In this document: piece by piece, positions 15,559-24,513 of the stretch | Layout: each line of letters opens with the position of its first letter | Position numbering within the stretch: position 1 is the first letter of the stretch | NCBI GenBank assembly: GCA_009937425.1 | Contig: JAACFO010000017.1 | Coordinates: 1 to 48,314 of the forward strand | Source: Gammaproteobacteria bacterium | GTDB lineage: Bacteria; Pseudomonadota; Gammaproteobacteria; HK1 | Direction: 5' to 3' | Length of the DNA stretch: 48,314 nt | The notes under the pieces: model-generated | Told to the model about the DNA's origin: nothing | Seen by the model: the letters and a program-made list of their open reading frames with translations, nothing else | Databases searched by the model: none | Made by a program: the position numbers and the translations under genes

Positions 15559-18500
15559 ATGAACAAACCGAAGTCGAACAATGTCGTCCGTCTGGACGAG
15601 CACGTCAGGAGCCCGGGTCTCACCGACAGAGCCAGATCCGGTGCCGTGCTCAAGCACTGCAGAGAACTCGCCTCCTCCACCTTGATAAGCGCGCTTCCCA
15701 TCGTCATGGACAAGCTTGACGATGCGCTTTTCGACCTCGCCAATCGCTCCAACGACAACAAAGAACAAGCCATTTACTTCGAGACCATGCGCCAGGTCCG
15801 GGTCAAGCGCGCCAGTATCGAGACGGAGTTCAGACGTTTCTTCAAGGAATCCGTCAGGTCCACAATCGAGCGCCTGGCCGGCTCCGGGAACGGTAACTCG
15901 TTTGCCGACACCTCCAGCGCCGACCTCGGGCTGGTGGATGAAAGCGACTTCGAGGAAACACTCGCCGTCACCAACATGGTGCGCAAAATTCGCACGGACT
16001 GTAAGCAACCTCTCTACGCGCTGGAGCGGCGCATCGCGGAACTTCTGGCGGTGGATGAACTCAAGCCCGCCGATAATCCCTTCAGCCCGGAGGCTATGTG
16101 CAACGCATTCAAGGACGCATGCGGTCAGATCGATGCCAACGTCGAGGTCCGCCTGATCATTCTCAAGCTGTTCGACCGCCACGTGGGTGCGGAGGCGGAG
16201 AAGCTCTACTGTGAAATCAACGACTATCTGGTCAGTGAGGGGGTGCTTCCAGAGATACGCCACCACGTAAAGATTCAACCCAGTGCCGCGCGCCCCGACG
16301 CCACTCCGTCGCACGGGCAGCATGGCGTGGGACAAGCTGCTCCCGGTGAGGGCTGGGGATCCTCCCACCATCAACCCGTCCAGGAAGGCGCTGCGCCGAC
16401 GGCGGGTGCGGCTTACCTCACTCCGACCAGCGCCGTTCTGCTCGATGCCCTGCGCCAGATCATGGATGTGAACTTCGTCAACCGCAGCGGCGCGCACGCG
16501 CCCGGTGAAGTCGAACTTCGCGTCATCAACCAACTCACCCATCTACAGCATGGAGACCCGCAGGCCGCTTGCGAAGAACTCGCCTCGTTCGACGTTTCCG
16601 GCATTCACACGGGCACCGTGAACATGCTTCGGGATCTGAAGCAGACGAATGTCGCGAACAGTATCGGCGAGATGGATTCCATGATGTTCGATGTGGTCGC
16701 CATGATGTTCGACTTCATCCTGGAGGATAAAAAAATTCCGGCGCCGATGAAGGCGCTCATCGGTCGGCTGCAAATCCCGATGCTGAAGGTGGCAATTCTC
16801 GACAAAGCATTCTTCGCCCGGAAATTTCATCCGGCAAGAAAATTTCTCAATAGCATCGCGGACGCGGCGGTCGGCTGGAGTGAGAACAAGGATCGCAACG
16901 ACGCCCTCTACGCTACCCTCGAAGCGATGGTTGCCCGTGTTCTGGACGAATTCGACGAAGGCATCGAGGTGTTTTCCCAGGTCCAGGCGGAGTTGGAATC
17001 ATTTCTCAACCAGGAAGAAAGTCAAGCCGAAAGCACCGCGAGCGCCTTCGCCGATGTCATCAAAGGGCGTGAACGCCTGACGCTTGCGAGGGGAAATGCC
17101 GAAGAGCAGGTCGCCCAGTGCCTGGGCAAAGTCAGGGTCCACAATGTCGTTCGGGAATTTCTCATTGGCCACTGGAAAGAACTCCTTTTTATCCGCCACT
17201 TCGAGGAGGGTGATACGGGGACCGGTTGGACGGGTGCAATCCAGGCCATGGACGATCTGGTCTGGAGTGTTGCACCCAAGACCCTGGACCAGGATCGAAA
17301 TCATCTGACGGAAATTCTTCCCAGCTTGTTACGCCGCTTGAGAGACGGTATGCAGCAGCTGGGAATTCCCACTACGGCCAGCGGCGATTTCCTGGGCGGG
17401 CTGAAGAAATTGCACATAGCGGCCATTCGAAACGAGGCCAGCGCAGGCGATCCGGATGAAGTGCAGGAAGCATCCGACCTGACCACCGACGAAAGCGACT
17501 CGGACATCTACACCGCGGACGTGGATTCCCTGGGCATCGACGTCCACTGGTCGGACGAGGCATCCTACAGCGTCGAGGAACTGTCCCTGATTCAGCTCGC
17601 CATAGAACGGGCCAACGACGTCATCTACGGAACAGCGGAAACCCGGCCGGAGTGCGCCGGCATGGGCACCACCCTGGTGGCCGCGCAGTTCCGCGATAAT
17701 CTCCTGACGGCGGCCCACGTGGGCGACGCAAGGCTTTATCGCCTGCGCGGTGACGTGTTTCAACGCTTGACGGCTGACCACTCGCTGCGCCAGCAGTTGG
17801 TCGACCAGGGCATCTACACTGCCGAGGAAGTCGAGGAGAAGATACACAGCAACGTCATCACACGTGCCGTCGGGCCGGAGTCGTCGGTGGAGGTGGAGGT
17901 GCAGGAAATCGCCACCGAGCGAGATGACTTGTACCTGCTGTGCTCGGATGGGCTGACCGACATGGTCGACGATGTCAGACTCGCCGAGATTCTGTGTGAG
18001 CATCCCACCAACCTCGCTACGGCAAGCCGCCTGTTGGTGGACGCGGCCAACGAAAATGGTGGGCGGGACAATATCTCGGTGATACTGGCACGGGTGGTGG
18101 ATGTCTACCCCGAGGCGATGCCTGGAGATGAAGAGTCCGAACTGAACGCGACGCTGGACATGTACGGCCTCACGGATGTGGGCCGCAGGCGATCCCACAA
18201 TGAAGACCACATCGCCCTGGACACGGATCGCGGCATTGCCATCGTCGCCGACGGCATGGGCGGCTGCAACGCCGGCGAGGTCGCCAGCGAAATGGCTGTG
18301 AAAATCGTATTGGAAGCTCTGCGTGACGGCAGCGTTGACAGTATCTCCGTCACCACCGGCGACGGCATTCGCACGTCCAGGGTCGACGCCGAGGATCGGT
18401 TGACGGAAACCAAACCCGAGACAAGCGCCCGGCTACGCCGCCATGGTGATGAAATCGTCATCGAAGGACTCGGATCCGATGTTCCTTACGAACCCGAGGA

Positions 18501-18792
18501 AGAGGATGAATACACGCAAATCATCCGCGACCTGGAAGTGGGAAGTTGGGTGGAGTTCTATCACGTGGATGGCGCCACGACCCCCGCCCGTTTGACCTGG
18601 ATGAGTCCGGTAACGGGGCGTTACCTGTTTACCGATCGCAAAGGTATGAAGGTGGTCGACGCCACGGTTCACGGTCTGGCGGTGGAAATGCAGCGCGGCA
18701 ACGTCGCGGTCATCGAGGGCGTGCCGCTGTTCGACCGCATCATCGGCACCATCACCGAAAACCTCAACGCCGATGGGGCCAGGGCGCACTAA
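15559..18792 (+). CDS. DUF1631 protein with an embedded, circularly permuted PP2C phosphatase domain
   Basis: A 1077-residue soluble protein. Residues about 20-640 are a helical DUF1631-type region (function unknown; e.g. LLDALRQIMDVNFVNRSGA), and residues about 978-1077 are the usual DUF1631 C-terminal beta segment (VGSWVEFYHVDG, GKM-type GMKVVDATVHGLA). Between them sits a PP2C Ser/Thr phosphatase in swapped order. The C-terminal half comes first (672-845: GMGTTLVAA, VGDARLYRLRG, LLCSDGLTD with D797, GGRDNIS with D837); the N-terminal half follows (868-928: RRRSHNEDH with D883, VADGMGG with D898, AGEVASEMAV). The four PP2C aspartates checked are present once each. The reading frame is unbroken. 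A protein dephosphorylation role is inferred. Confidence 0.9.
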   Translation: MNKPKSNNVVRLDEHVRSPGLTDRARSGAVLKHCRELASSTLISALPIVMDKLDDALFDLANRSNDNKEQAIYFETMRQVRVKRASIETEFRRFFKESVRSTIERLAGSGNGNSFADTSSADLGLVDESDFEETLAVTNMVRKIRTDCKQPLYALERRIAELLAVDELKPADNPFSPEAMCNAFKDACGQIDANVEVRLIILKLFDRHVGAEAEKLYCEINDYLVSEGVLPEIRHHVKIQPSAARPDATPSHGQHGVGQAAPGEGWGSSHHQPVQEGAAPTAGAAYLTPTSAVLLDALRQIMDVNFVNRSGAHAPGEVELRVINQLTHLQHGDPQAACEELASFDVSGIHTGTVNMLRDLKQTNVANSIGEMDSMMFDVVAMMFDFILEDKKIPAPMKALIGRLQIPMLKVAILDKAFFARKFHPARKFLNSIADAAVGWSENKDRNDALYATLEAMVARVLDEFDEGIEVFSQVQAELESFLNQEESQAESTASAFADVIKGRERLTLARGNAEEQVAQCLGKVRVHNVVREFLIGHWKELLFIRHFEEGDTGTGWTGAIQAMDDLVWSVAPKTLDQDRNHLTEILPSLLRRLRDGMQQLGIPTTASGDFLGGLKKLHIAAIRNEASAGDPDEVQEASDLTTDESDSDIYTADVDSLGIDVHWSDEASYSVEELSLIQLAIERANDVIYGTAETRPECAGMGTTLVAAQFRDNLLTAAHVGDARLYRLRGDVFQRLTADHSLRQQLVDQGIYTAEEVEEKIHSNVITRAVGPESSVEVEVQEIATERDDLYLLCSDGLTDMVDDVRLAEILCEHPTNLATASRLLVDAANENGGRDNISVILARVVDVYPEAMPGDEESELNATLDMYGLTDVGRRRSHNEDHIALDTDRGIAIVADGMGGCNAGEVASEMAVKIVLEALRDGSVDSISVTTGDGIRTSRVDAEDRLTETKPETSARLRRHGDEIVIEGLGSDVPYEPEEEDEYTQIIRDLEVGSWVEFYHVDGATTPARLTWMSPVTGRYLFTDRKGMKVVDATVHGLAVEMQRGNVAVIEGVPLFDRIIGTITENLNADGARAH

Positions 18793-18807
18793 CCCGCGGC
18801 GCGGCCG

Positions 18808-21723
18808 CTAAAGCTTACAAATCGCCAAGCCCAGGGACGAATTCGATTCGATTGTCGCCTCGTTACTGACCACCGCAATGCTGCCAGTGGCCCCGCGGAG
18901 ATACCGCTCCGCAACCCGCATCAAATCGTCCTTGCTCACACCCATCACGGCACGCCGCACGGCACGCCGGTAAGCTGGTGTGCGACCGTGCCGAGTGCCG
19001 AAATACGCGCTGATGGCCTCACCGGCGGGAGATCCCGGCCGATCGATGTCGCTCAATACGCGCAGTATGGCCTCCTCGAGCTGCCGCTCTTCGTGGCGTT
19101 CTTCCATGAACCAGGTAATTGCGCCATCGAAGTCCGCCAGGGTCTCGGCAAGCCTCGGGTCCCTGTAGGAATAGAACCGCATGGCGCCATTTGCGGAACT
19201 GTAACTCGCACCGCCCCCGTAGGCGCCCCCCTGCTCGCGTATGCTCCGGTGCAGGAAGCCATTGGTCAGGTAAGGACCAAGCACCATCAGCGCCGGGGCA
19301 TCGGGGTGGGATTCTTCCACGGTCGCGTAGGCTTTGGCGCAGAAGTTTACCTGTGTGTTAACACTCCACACCTGTTGAACCTGAGCCTCGGTCCAATCGC
19401 AGCTGAACGCGCTCCCGGCGCCATTGCCAAACCCTGCGTCCTCGTAAAGCTCCCTGAGCGAAGCGCACAGCCCCTCTTCCCGGTCCGGTTCGCCTACCAA
19501 CAACATCTGACGGGGCGCCGTTATCAGAATGTCGCGAATGCGCGCCAGCTTGTCGGCAAATTCCGCCAACCGGCTTTCGTCGGCCAGAGCGGCGTCCAGT
19601 GCTTTTAATCGCCGCAAGCCCTCCAGACCGTCCCAACGATGATCGAGCAGTGCAGCCGGTGCAATTCCGGCGCTCGCCGCCGACATGGCGAGGGAGTGGC
19701 CCGACTGCGTGAGCGAAGCTTCCGCCTGAACATGGAACTGTGTAATCAGCTCACGCAGGCGCATCAGCTCATCGAATCGCGCACCCGCGAGAGTATCGTC
19801 GAGTAGTGCTCCAAGAGCCTTCTCGTTACGAACCAGCGCCTTGCTCGCGAGCACGAAAATGCCGTGCAGCTTGGCGCGATCATCTTTGAGAGAGCGACAA
19901 GAGATTGTTGCACTTACTCCGCCGCTGACGGCAGCCTGGCGAGCCTGCATGTGAAGATAGTCCTGGTCGCCACAGCCAACCTCGGTGACGCAATCGCAGA
20001 ACAGACTGAGCACATCGGTGAGTTCCGAAGGCAACGCGGGAAGGTCGATAGCCAGTTGCTGATAGACGAGGCCGTTGGTGCCCTGGCCGTACCAGCTGAG
20101 TGGCATTCCACCAATGCGCTGCAAGGAAGCTTCGGGTATGGCGCGATCGTCCGGCACGTCCTCGAGCCCCGCCTTGGGCAGTAGCTCGGCGTTCTCTTCC
20201 TGCTCCTGGCGCGCCTTGAGCGCCACCGCCTGTTCGACGATGCGCTTTTTCGCGTCCCCGTCGAGCTGCCGCTTGCGCTCCTGCAATTGCTCCTCGAGCA
20301 ACGCGGCGCGCCGGGCACTCAGATCCTTGTCCGGCGCCATGGTAAGGCGAACCCGATGGGGGTTATCGAGTAACAGTCTTGCCACGAGATCCTTGATGAA
20401 CTGCGGATCTTCAATGGCTCCACGCAGCTCGGCCAGAGCATCGTCGATATCCAATGCGGCTACCGGGTCGCCGCCATGAAGATAGGACGGCATCACCCGC
20501 ATCATGAGCTGCAAGCCGTATGGAAATCGACCGCCACCCACTTCCCGTTGGGCAAGCTCCACCTGGTGCAACACCGACTCCACTTGTTCGCGGGGTACCC
20601 CGTCGCGGGCAAGCTCCGCCAGCACCCCGAGCACCGCTTGCTCGATGGCCTGGGCATGTTTCGGATCGGTACCCTCGAGACCACACTGAAAGGTCGCCTC
20701 CTGGGTGGAATCGTCCATTCCACAGAGCTCCGACGGTGCACTGCCGAGATCCGTGGTCTCGAGGAACTTGCGCAGCGGCGAGGCGCTGTTGTCCAGCAGC
20801 ACCCCGGACAGCAGGTGGGTCTTGAGCATCTCCGAAACATCGTCGCTCCTGCCCAGCAGCCAACCGATCACCACGTGGCTCTTAAGTGCAGTATCCTCGT
20901 CGTCATCGAGGCTGTAGCTGTCCTGCACCGCGACTGGCTTGGAAAAGCGGCGTTCGTCGGGAATATCCACGTCGCGGTGATCACGCTCGAACCGGGACAA
21001 CACGTCACTCTCGAGCTTCTCCTGGTGCTCCTCCACAGGAAAATTCCCGAACGTCATGAACAACGCATTGCTCGGGTGGTAATGCCGGGCATGAAAATCC
21101 TTGAGCTTTTGATAATCCAGCAGAGGGATCTCTTCCGGCTCGCCGCCACTGTTGTAGTGATAGGTGACAGTGGGGAAGAGCTTCGACTGCAGGGACTGGG
21201 CTACCTGAGCGACGGGGGCACTCATGGCGCCCTTCATCTCGTTGTAAACAACACCACGGATTGCCAGTGGAGAATCCGGATTCGTTGATTCCTCGAATTC
21301 CAATCGATGACCCTCCTGGGCAAAGTCCAGGGGGTCCAACAACGGGAAGAAAACGGCGTCGAGATAAACGCCAAGCAGGTTATCGAAGTCCTTGCGGTTC
21401 TGAGTGGCGAAGGGGTACGCGGTCCAGTCGCTGGCGGTGAACGCGTTCATGAAGGTATTGAGGGAACGTCGCAACATCATGAAGAAGGGATCCCGGACAG
21501 GGTATCGTTCGCTGCCGCACAGCGACACGTGCTCGAGCACGTGTGCAACCCCGGTGCTGTCGGTGGGAACCGTGGGCAGCGCCACCAGGAACGCATTGTT
21601 ACTGTCCGCCGACGCCAGGTGAATGTGGCTCGCTGCCGTCGCCACATGCCGATATTGCTCGAGGATCACATCCAACGACGGCACATGCTCCTTACGGAGC
21701 AACTCGAATGCCCGATGGCTCAT
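18808..21723 (-). CDS. M16C family zinc metallopeptidase (presequence protease/PreP-like)
   Basis: A 971-residue pitrilysin/insulinase-type peptidase. The inverted zinc motif HxxEH is HVLEH (H61, E64, H65), with the distal zinc ligand Glu in VVYNEMKGAM, where PreP homologues have it. The length and the central M16C-associated region (LEEQLQERKRQLDG, followed by LPKAGLEDVP) match one-chain PreP/Cym1 enzymes, which degrade short peptides inside a closed chamber. No signal peptide is seen, so it is probably cytoplasmic. The ATG overlaps the stop of the upstream cysteine hydrolase (ATGA). It converges on the DUF1631-PP2C gene with a 15-base gap. Confidence 0.93.
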   Translation of the reverse strand: MSHRAFELLRKEHVPSLDVILEQYRHVATAASHIHLASADSNNAFLVALPTVPTDSTGVAHVLEHVSLCGSERYPVRDPFFMMLRRSLNTFMNAFTASDWTAYPFATQNRKDFDNLLGVYLDAVFFPLLDPLDFAQEGHRLEFEESTNPDSPLAIRGVVYNEMKGAMSAPVAQVAQSLQSKLFPTVTYHYNSGGEPEEIPLLDYQKLKDFHARHYHPSNALFMTFGNFPVEEHQEKLESDVLSRFERDHRDVDIPDERRFSKPVAVQDSYSLDDDEDTALKSHVVIGWLLGRSDDVSEMLKTHLLSGVLLDNSASPLRKFLETTDLGSAPSELCGMDDSTQEATFQCGLEGTDPKHAQAIEQAVLGVLAELARDGVPREQVESVLHQVELAQREVGGGRFPYGLQLMMRVMPSYLHGGDPVAALDIDDALAELRGAIEDPQFIKDLVARLLLDNPHRVRLTMAPDKDLSARRAALLEEQLQERKRQLDGDAKKRIVEQAVALKARQEQEENAELLPKAGLEDVPDDRAIPEASLQRIGGMPLSWYGQGTNGLVYQQLAIDLPALPSELTDVLSLFCDCVTEVGCGDQDYLHMQARQAAVSGGVSATISCRSLKDDRAKLHGIFVLASKALVRNEKALGALLDDTLAGARFDELMRLRELITQFHVQAEASLTQSGHSLAMSAASAGIAPAALLDHRWDGLEGLRRLKALDAALADESRLAEFADKLARIRDILITAPRQMLLVGEPDREEGLCASLRELYEDAGFGNGAGSAFSCDWTEAQVQQVWSVNTQVNFCAKAYATVEESHPDAPALMVLGPYLTNGFLHRSIREQGGAYGGGASYSSANGAMRFYSYRDPRLAETLADFDGAITWFMEERHEERQLEEAILRVLSDIDRPGSPAGEAISAYFGTRHGRTPAYRRAVRRAVMGVSKDDLMRVAERYLRGATGSIAVVSNEATIESNSSLGLAICKL

Positions 21724-22286
21724 GAATTACCGCCGGATGCCAACTCTTTGGCCAAAGAGTTGGCGGTAATCACAGTGGCGTAGGGTACGGCGAGGGCGGC
21801 CATGAACGCAGCGTGTACGTTACTTGCCGAAACGGTCTCGCCCTGGAACTGCAGATCCCGAGTCGCGCAGGCATCGGAAACCACGGTGCACGAGAAACCG
21901 AGATCGAATGCCGCCCGCGTGGTGGCGTCGATACACATGTGGCTCATGGCGCCGCATATGACGAGGTGTTCAATCTTATCGGCTCGCAGGGTCTCGAGTA
22001 GAGATGTGTCTCGGAAGCTGTTGGGGAAATTTTTCTGAATCACCGCTTCATCTTCCACCGAGGCGACACTGGCGTGGGTTTTCATGCCCTCGGTACCGGG
22101 AACGAAAAACGTGGCGCCAGGCCGCGTGGAGATATGTTGAATATGGTAGACGGGATTTTTCCGCTGGCGGAATTGTTCGAGAACAGTCGATGCCGTATCT
22201 GCGGCCGCGTCCATCCCGACCAGCTCCATGCTGCCACCGGGGAAGTAGTCATTCTGAATATCGACGAGTACCAATCCAGTCTTCAC
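21720..22286 (-). CDS. cysteine hydrolase, isochorismatase/nicotinamidase family
   Basis: A 188-residue enzyme with the full catalytic triad of the family: D9 in VDIQND, Lys in IQKNFPNSF, and nucleophilic Cys in MSHMCIDATTRAA preceded by the cis-peptide VICGAMS. Members cleave C-N or ether bonds (nicotinamide, carbamates, isochorismate); the substrate is not readable. The stop overlaps the M16C peptidase start, so the two genes form a coupled pair. The last codons contain a perfect 26-bp palindrome (21739-21764). Confidence 0.9.
   Translation of the reverse strand: MKTGLVLVDIQNDYFPGGSMELVGMDAAADTASTVLEQFRQRKNPVYHIQHISTRPGATFFVPGTEGMKTHASVASVEDEAVIQKNFPNSFRDTSLLETLRADKIEHLVICGAMSHMCIDATTRAAFDLGFSCTVVSDACATRDLQFQGETVSASNVHAAFMAALAVPYATVITANSLAKELASGGNS
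21739..21764. repeat. perfect 26-bp palindrome near the end of the cysteine hydrolase gene
   Basis: The 26 bases are fully self-complementary around TTTGGCCAAA, with no loop. Outer bases ATTACCGCC (21726-21734) and GGCGGTAAT (21762-21770) also match, giving an extended hairpin with a short bulge. It encodes NSLAKELA and sits 16 bases from the M16C start codon, so it could influence coupling between the two genes. Confidence 0.75.
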
Positions 22287-22338
22287 TTGTTACACCTCAT
22301 TACCGTTAGCGGCAGCCGCCCATTCGACGCGGCGCCGA

Positions 22339-23319
22339 TTATAACGCGCCATCAACAGGATTGTTGATGTGCACCCTGGCGGCACTGTGACTTCCGTCCA
22401 GGTCGAAGACGATGTCAGCGCGATGGGGCATTTCCGAAAGAATATGTCGGGTTAATCGCTCATAGTGCATGATGAAGCGATCCACCTGTTGGTCCGTCAT
22501 GATTCTCGTATCCGGACCGCCGGGCTTGGAGGCCGCGGCCAGCGCCAGCTTGTGCTCCTGCAATCGGCGCCACTGGAAAACCCTGTGCATGCCGTCCACG
22601 CGCAGCAGGATCAACACGTCGATGTGTGCGAACAGTTGTTGGTAGTCAGCCCCCAGGCGTGCGTTTACCGCACGGCGCCAGACACAGTCCGGGTCCTCTT
22701 CGCGCTCCAGCGCGTTAATCGGTTCGATCAACGCTGCCTCGTCCTGGGGCACGGCGCCCACACACCAGCCTTCGAAGAGAAGGCTCGAGACCGGGCCCCG
22801 GTGACAGGGCCATTTCTCCGGCGCGAGCCGCGTGTCCATGGACTTGTCGAAGGTCGGCAGCGCAACCGCCTGACGCCCGTGGCAGGAGGCCAGCTGCTCG
22901 ATGGTACTGAGACCCAGGGCGACATCGTGGGTACCCGGAACGCCGCGGGTGGCGAACAGCGGATGCAGTTGCGCGGCCAGTTCGGCGCGCCGTTCCCTGG
23001 TTTCGTAAATGTCGTCGATGGACAAAGTCACTGCCGGCTCATGGAATGCCCGCTCGAGAACCACGCCCAGCAGGCGGCAAAGCGTCGACTTGCCGGATCC
23101 CTGGCCGCCGCATACGCCAATCACCTGGGTGCGCCGCTGGTCGCCACGCCTTGCACGCAACCAGGCGGCCAGGGGCAAGTACAGAGACTCGAGCTGCGGC
23201 GACAGATCGTTGTCGATGTGCATCGCCCGGCATTCGGCCAGAAACGCCGGCCGGCAACGCTCAGCCAGCGCCGCCAGGCGCTCGCCGGTGAGAAAACACT
23301 GTTCCAGGGGCCAATGCAT
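22339..23319 (-). CDS. D-glycerate 3-kinase-like P-loop kinase
   Basis: A 326-residue kinase of the GLYK type (ATP + D-glycerate to 3-phosphoglycerate). The Walker A loop is GGQGSGKST, followed by SIDDIYETRERR, VALPTFDKSMD, LLFEGWCVGA and the adenine-lid segment QWRRLQEHKL, the order seen in plant GLYK and its bacterial homologues. ATG 23319 (MHWPLEQCF) is chosen; an in-frame GTG at 23370 would add 17 residues unlike the family. Neither has a strong ribosome site. With glcDEF in the same window it could close a glycolate-glyoxylate-glycerate route, although the intervening enzymes are not here. Confidence 0.82.
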   Translation of the reverse strand: MHWPLEQCFLTGERLAALAERCRPAFLAECRAMHIDNDLSPQLESLYLPLAAWLRARRGDQRRTQVIGVCGGQGSGKSTLCRLLGVVLERAFHEPAVTLSIDDIYETRERRAELAAQLHPLFATRGVPGTHDVALGLSTIEQLASCHGRQAVALPTFDKSMDTRLAPEKWPCHRGPVSSLLFEGWCVGAVPQDEAALIEPINALEREEDPDCVWRRAVNARLGADYQQLFAHIDVLILLRVDGMHRVFQWRRLQEHKLALAAASKPGGPDTRIMTDQQVDRFIMHYERLTRHILSEMPHRADIVFDLDGSHSAARVHINNPVDGAL

Positions 23320-23465
23320 ATTGTTTAGAGATCGGCGCGCAAATCCCGGTTCCCCGCCCCCCGGCTGCACCCTTGCGGCCCGCGGGACTGGCGATGCACT
23401 TGTCGGCCACCTACGCTTGGCTTAGGCTCTGTGACCGCCGGGCCACCCGAGCGCAGGAGGCAAAT

Positions 23466-24509
23466 GTGAGAGTGTCCACGATGAATCGCATCACCGGACC
23501 ACGAATCGGCCGTAGTCAATCCGGGTGGCAACCATCCCGTTGTCGGATCTTGCTGCTGGCCGCGCTCATGACCATAGCACCGCTGGTGCTGGCCGAGGAA
23601 GATTACGAGGCAGGTAAACGCGCCTATCTGAGCAGCGATTACGCCGAGGCTCTGCGGATCTGGCAGCCGCTGGCGGATTCCGGCAACAAATTCGCCCAAT
23701 TCAGTCTCGGTAGCCTTTATTTCGAAGGCGCCGGCGTCGACAAAGACTACGCGGGGTCCGCCAATTGGTTTCGGCTCGCCGCGGAACAAGGCTACGCACC
23801 GGCTCAGTTCAATCTCGGCAATGCCTATAAGCATGGCCAGGGTGTAGCGCAGGACGATTTGCAGGCCGCCGACTGGTGGCGCAAGGCAGCCGAGCAGGAT
23901 TTCGCGCCGGCGCAATTCAATCTCGGCACCCAGTACTATTTCGGACGCGGTGTGCCGAAGGACGAGGCAGCCGCCATCAGCTGGTACCGGCGGGCGGCGG
24001 AAAACGGCCACGCCCAGGCCCAGCGCCTGTTCAGCATGACCGAGACACCAGCCAACCAGGTGCAGGCGAGTGCCCCGGAGCCGGCCAGCACCAGCGCCGC
24101 CGCCCAGACCGCATCCAGCCCGTCCGCGGCCCCGGCGGTGGCGGCGACAGCCGCTGCGGCGACGGCGAGCGCACCAGCGGCGAGCTCAGCAACACCTCCC
24201 GCCAGTAGACCAGCGGACGGAGCAAGCTGGCTACTGGCACAGAATCCCGAGGACTACACCCTGCAGCTTCTGGCCACTCACGATGAAGATCTGATGCGCA
24301 CCTACCTGGATAAGCACCAGTTTACCGAACCGGTGGTTTACTTCGCTTTCCAGCGAGACGGTAAGCAGTGGTACGCAGCGGTTTACGGCGCTTACTCTGG
24401 CAAGTCCCAGGCACAGAAGGCGGTTACCGCGCTGCCACCGGAGGTGGGTAAGAATCCGCCCTGGATTCGCCAATTCGGAGGCATCCAGAAGATCATCAAG
24501 GCGCCCTGA
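23466..24509 (+). CDS. periplasmic Sel1-repeat protein with SPOR domain
   Basis: A 347-residue exported protein. GTG 23466 is preceded by AGGAGG five bases upstream. The signal peptide ends in IAPLVLA|EED. Residues about 32-175 form three to four Sel1/TPR-like repeats (AQFSLGSLYFEGAGV, AQFNLGNAYKHGQGV, AQFNLGTQYYFGRGV). An Ala/Ser/Pro-rich linker of about 60 residues leads to a C-terminal SPOR domain (DYTLQLLATHDEDLMRTYL ... WYAAVYGAYSGKSQAQKAV). SPOR domains target septal peptidoglycan, so a cell-envelope or division role is likely. It is the second repeat-plus-SPOR protein in the window. Confidence 0.85.
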   Translation: MRVSTMNRITGPRIGRSQSGWQPSRCRILLLAALMTIAPLVLAEEDYEAGKRAYLSSDYAEALRIWQPLADSGNKFAQFSLGSLYFEGAGVDKDYAGSANWFRLAAEQGYAPAQFNLGNAYKHGQGVAQDDLQAADWWRKAAEQDFAPAQFNLGTQYYFGRGVPKDEAAAISWYRRAAENGHAQAQRLFSMTETPANQVQASAPEPASTSAAAQTASSPSAAPAVAATAAAATASAPAASSATPPASRPADGASWLLAQNPEDYTLQLLATHDEDLMRTYLDKHQFTEPVVYFAFQRDGKQWYAAVYGAYSGKSQAQKAVTALPPEVGKNPPWIRQFGGIQKIIKAP

Positions 24510-24513
24510 ACCT

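Noticed and set aside
15397-16542. 381-codon minus-strand frame opposite the DUF1631 gene
   Set aside because: The composition is antisense-like (Gly/Val/His-rich), it has no motif, and it overlaps a well-supported coding region.
17450-18500. Misassembly as the cause of the swapped PP2C halves
   Set aside because: The frame stays open with typical codon use through both junctions, and both halves complement each other exactly; read data are still needed to exclude it fully.
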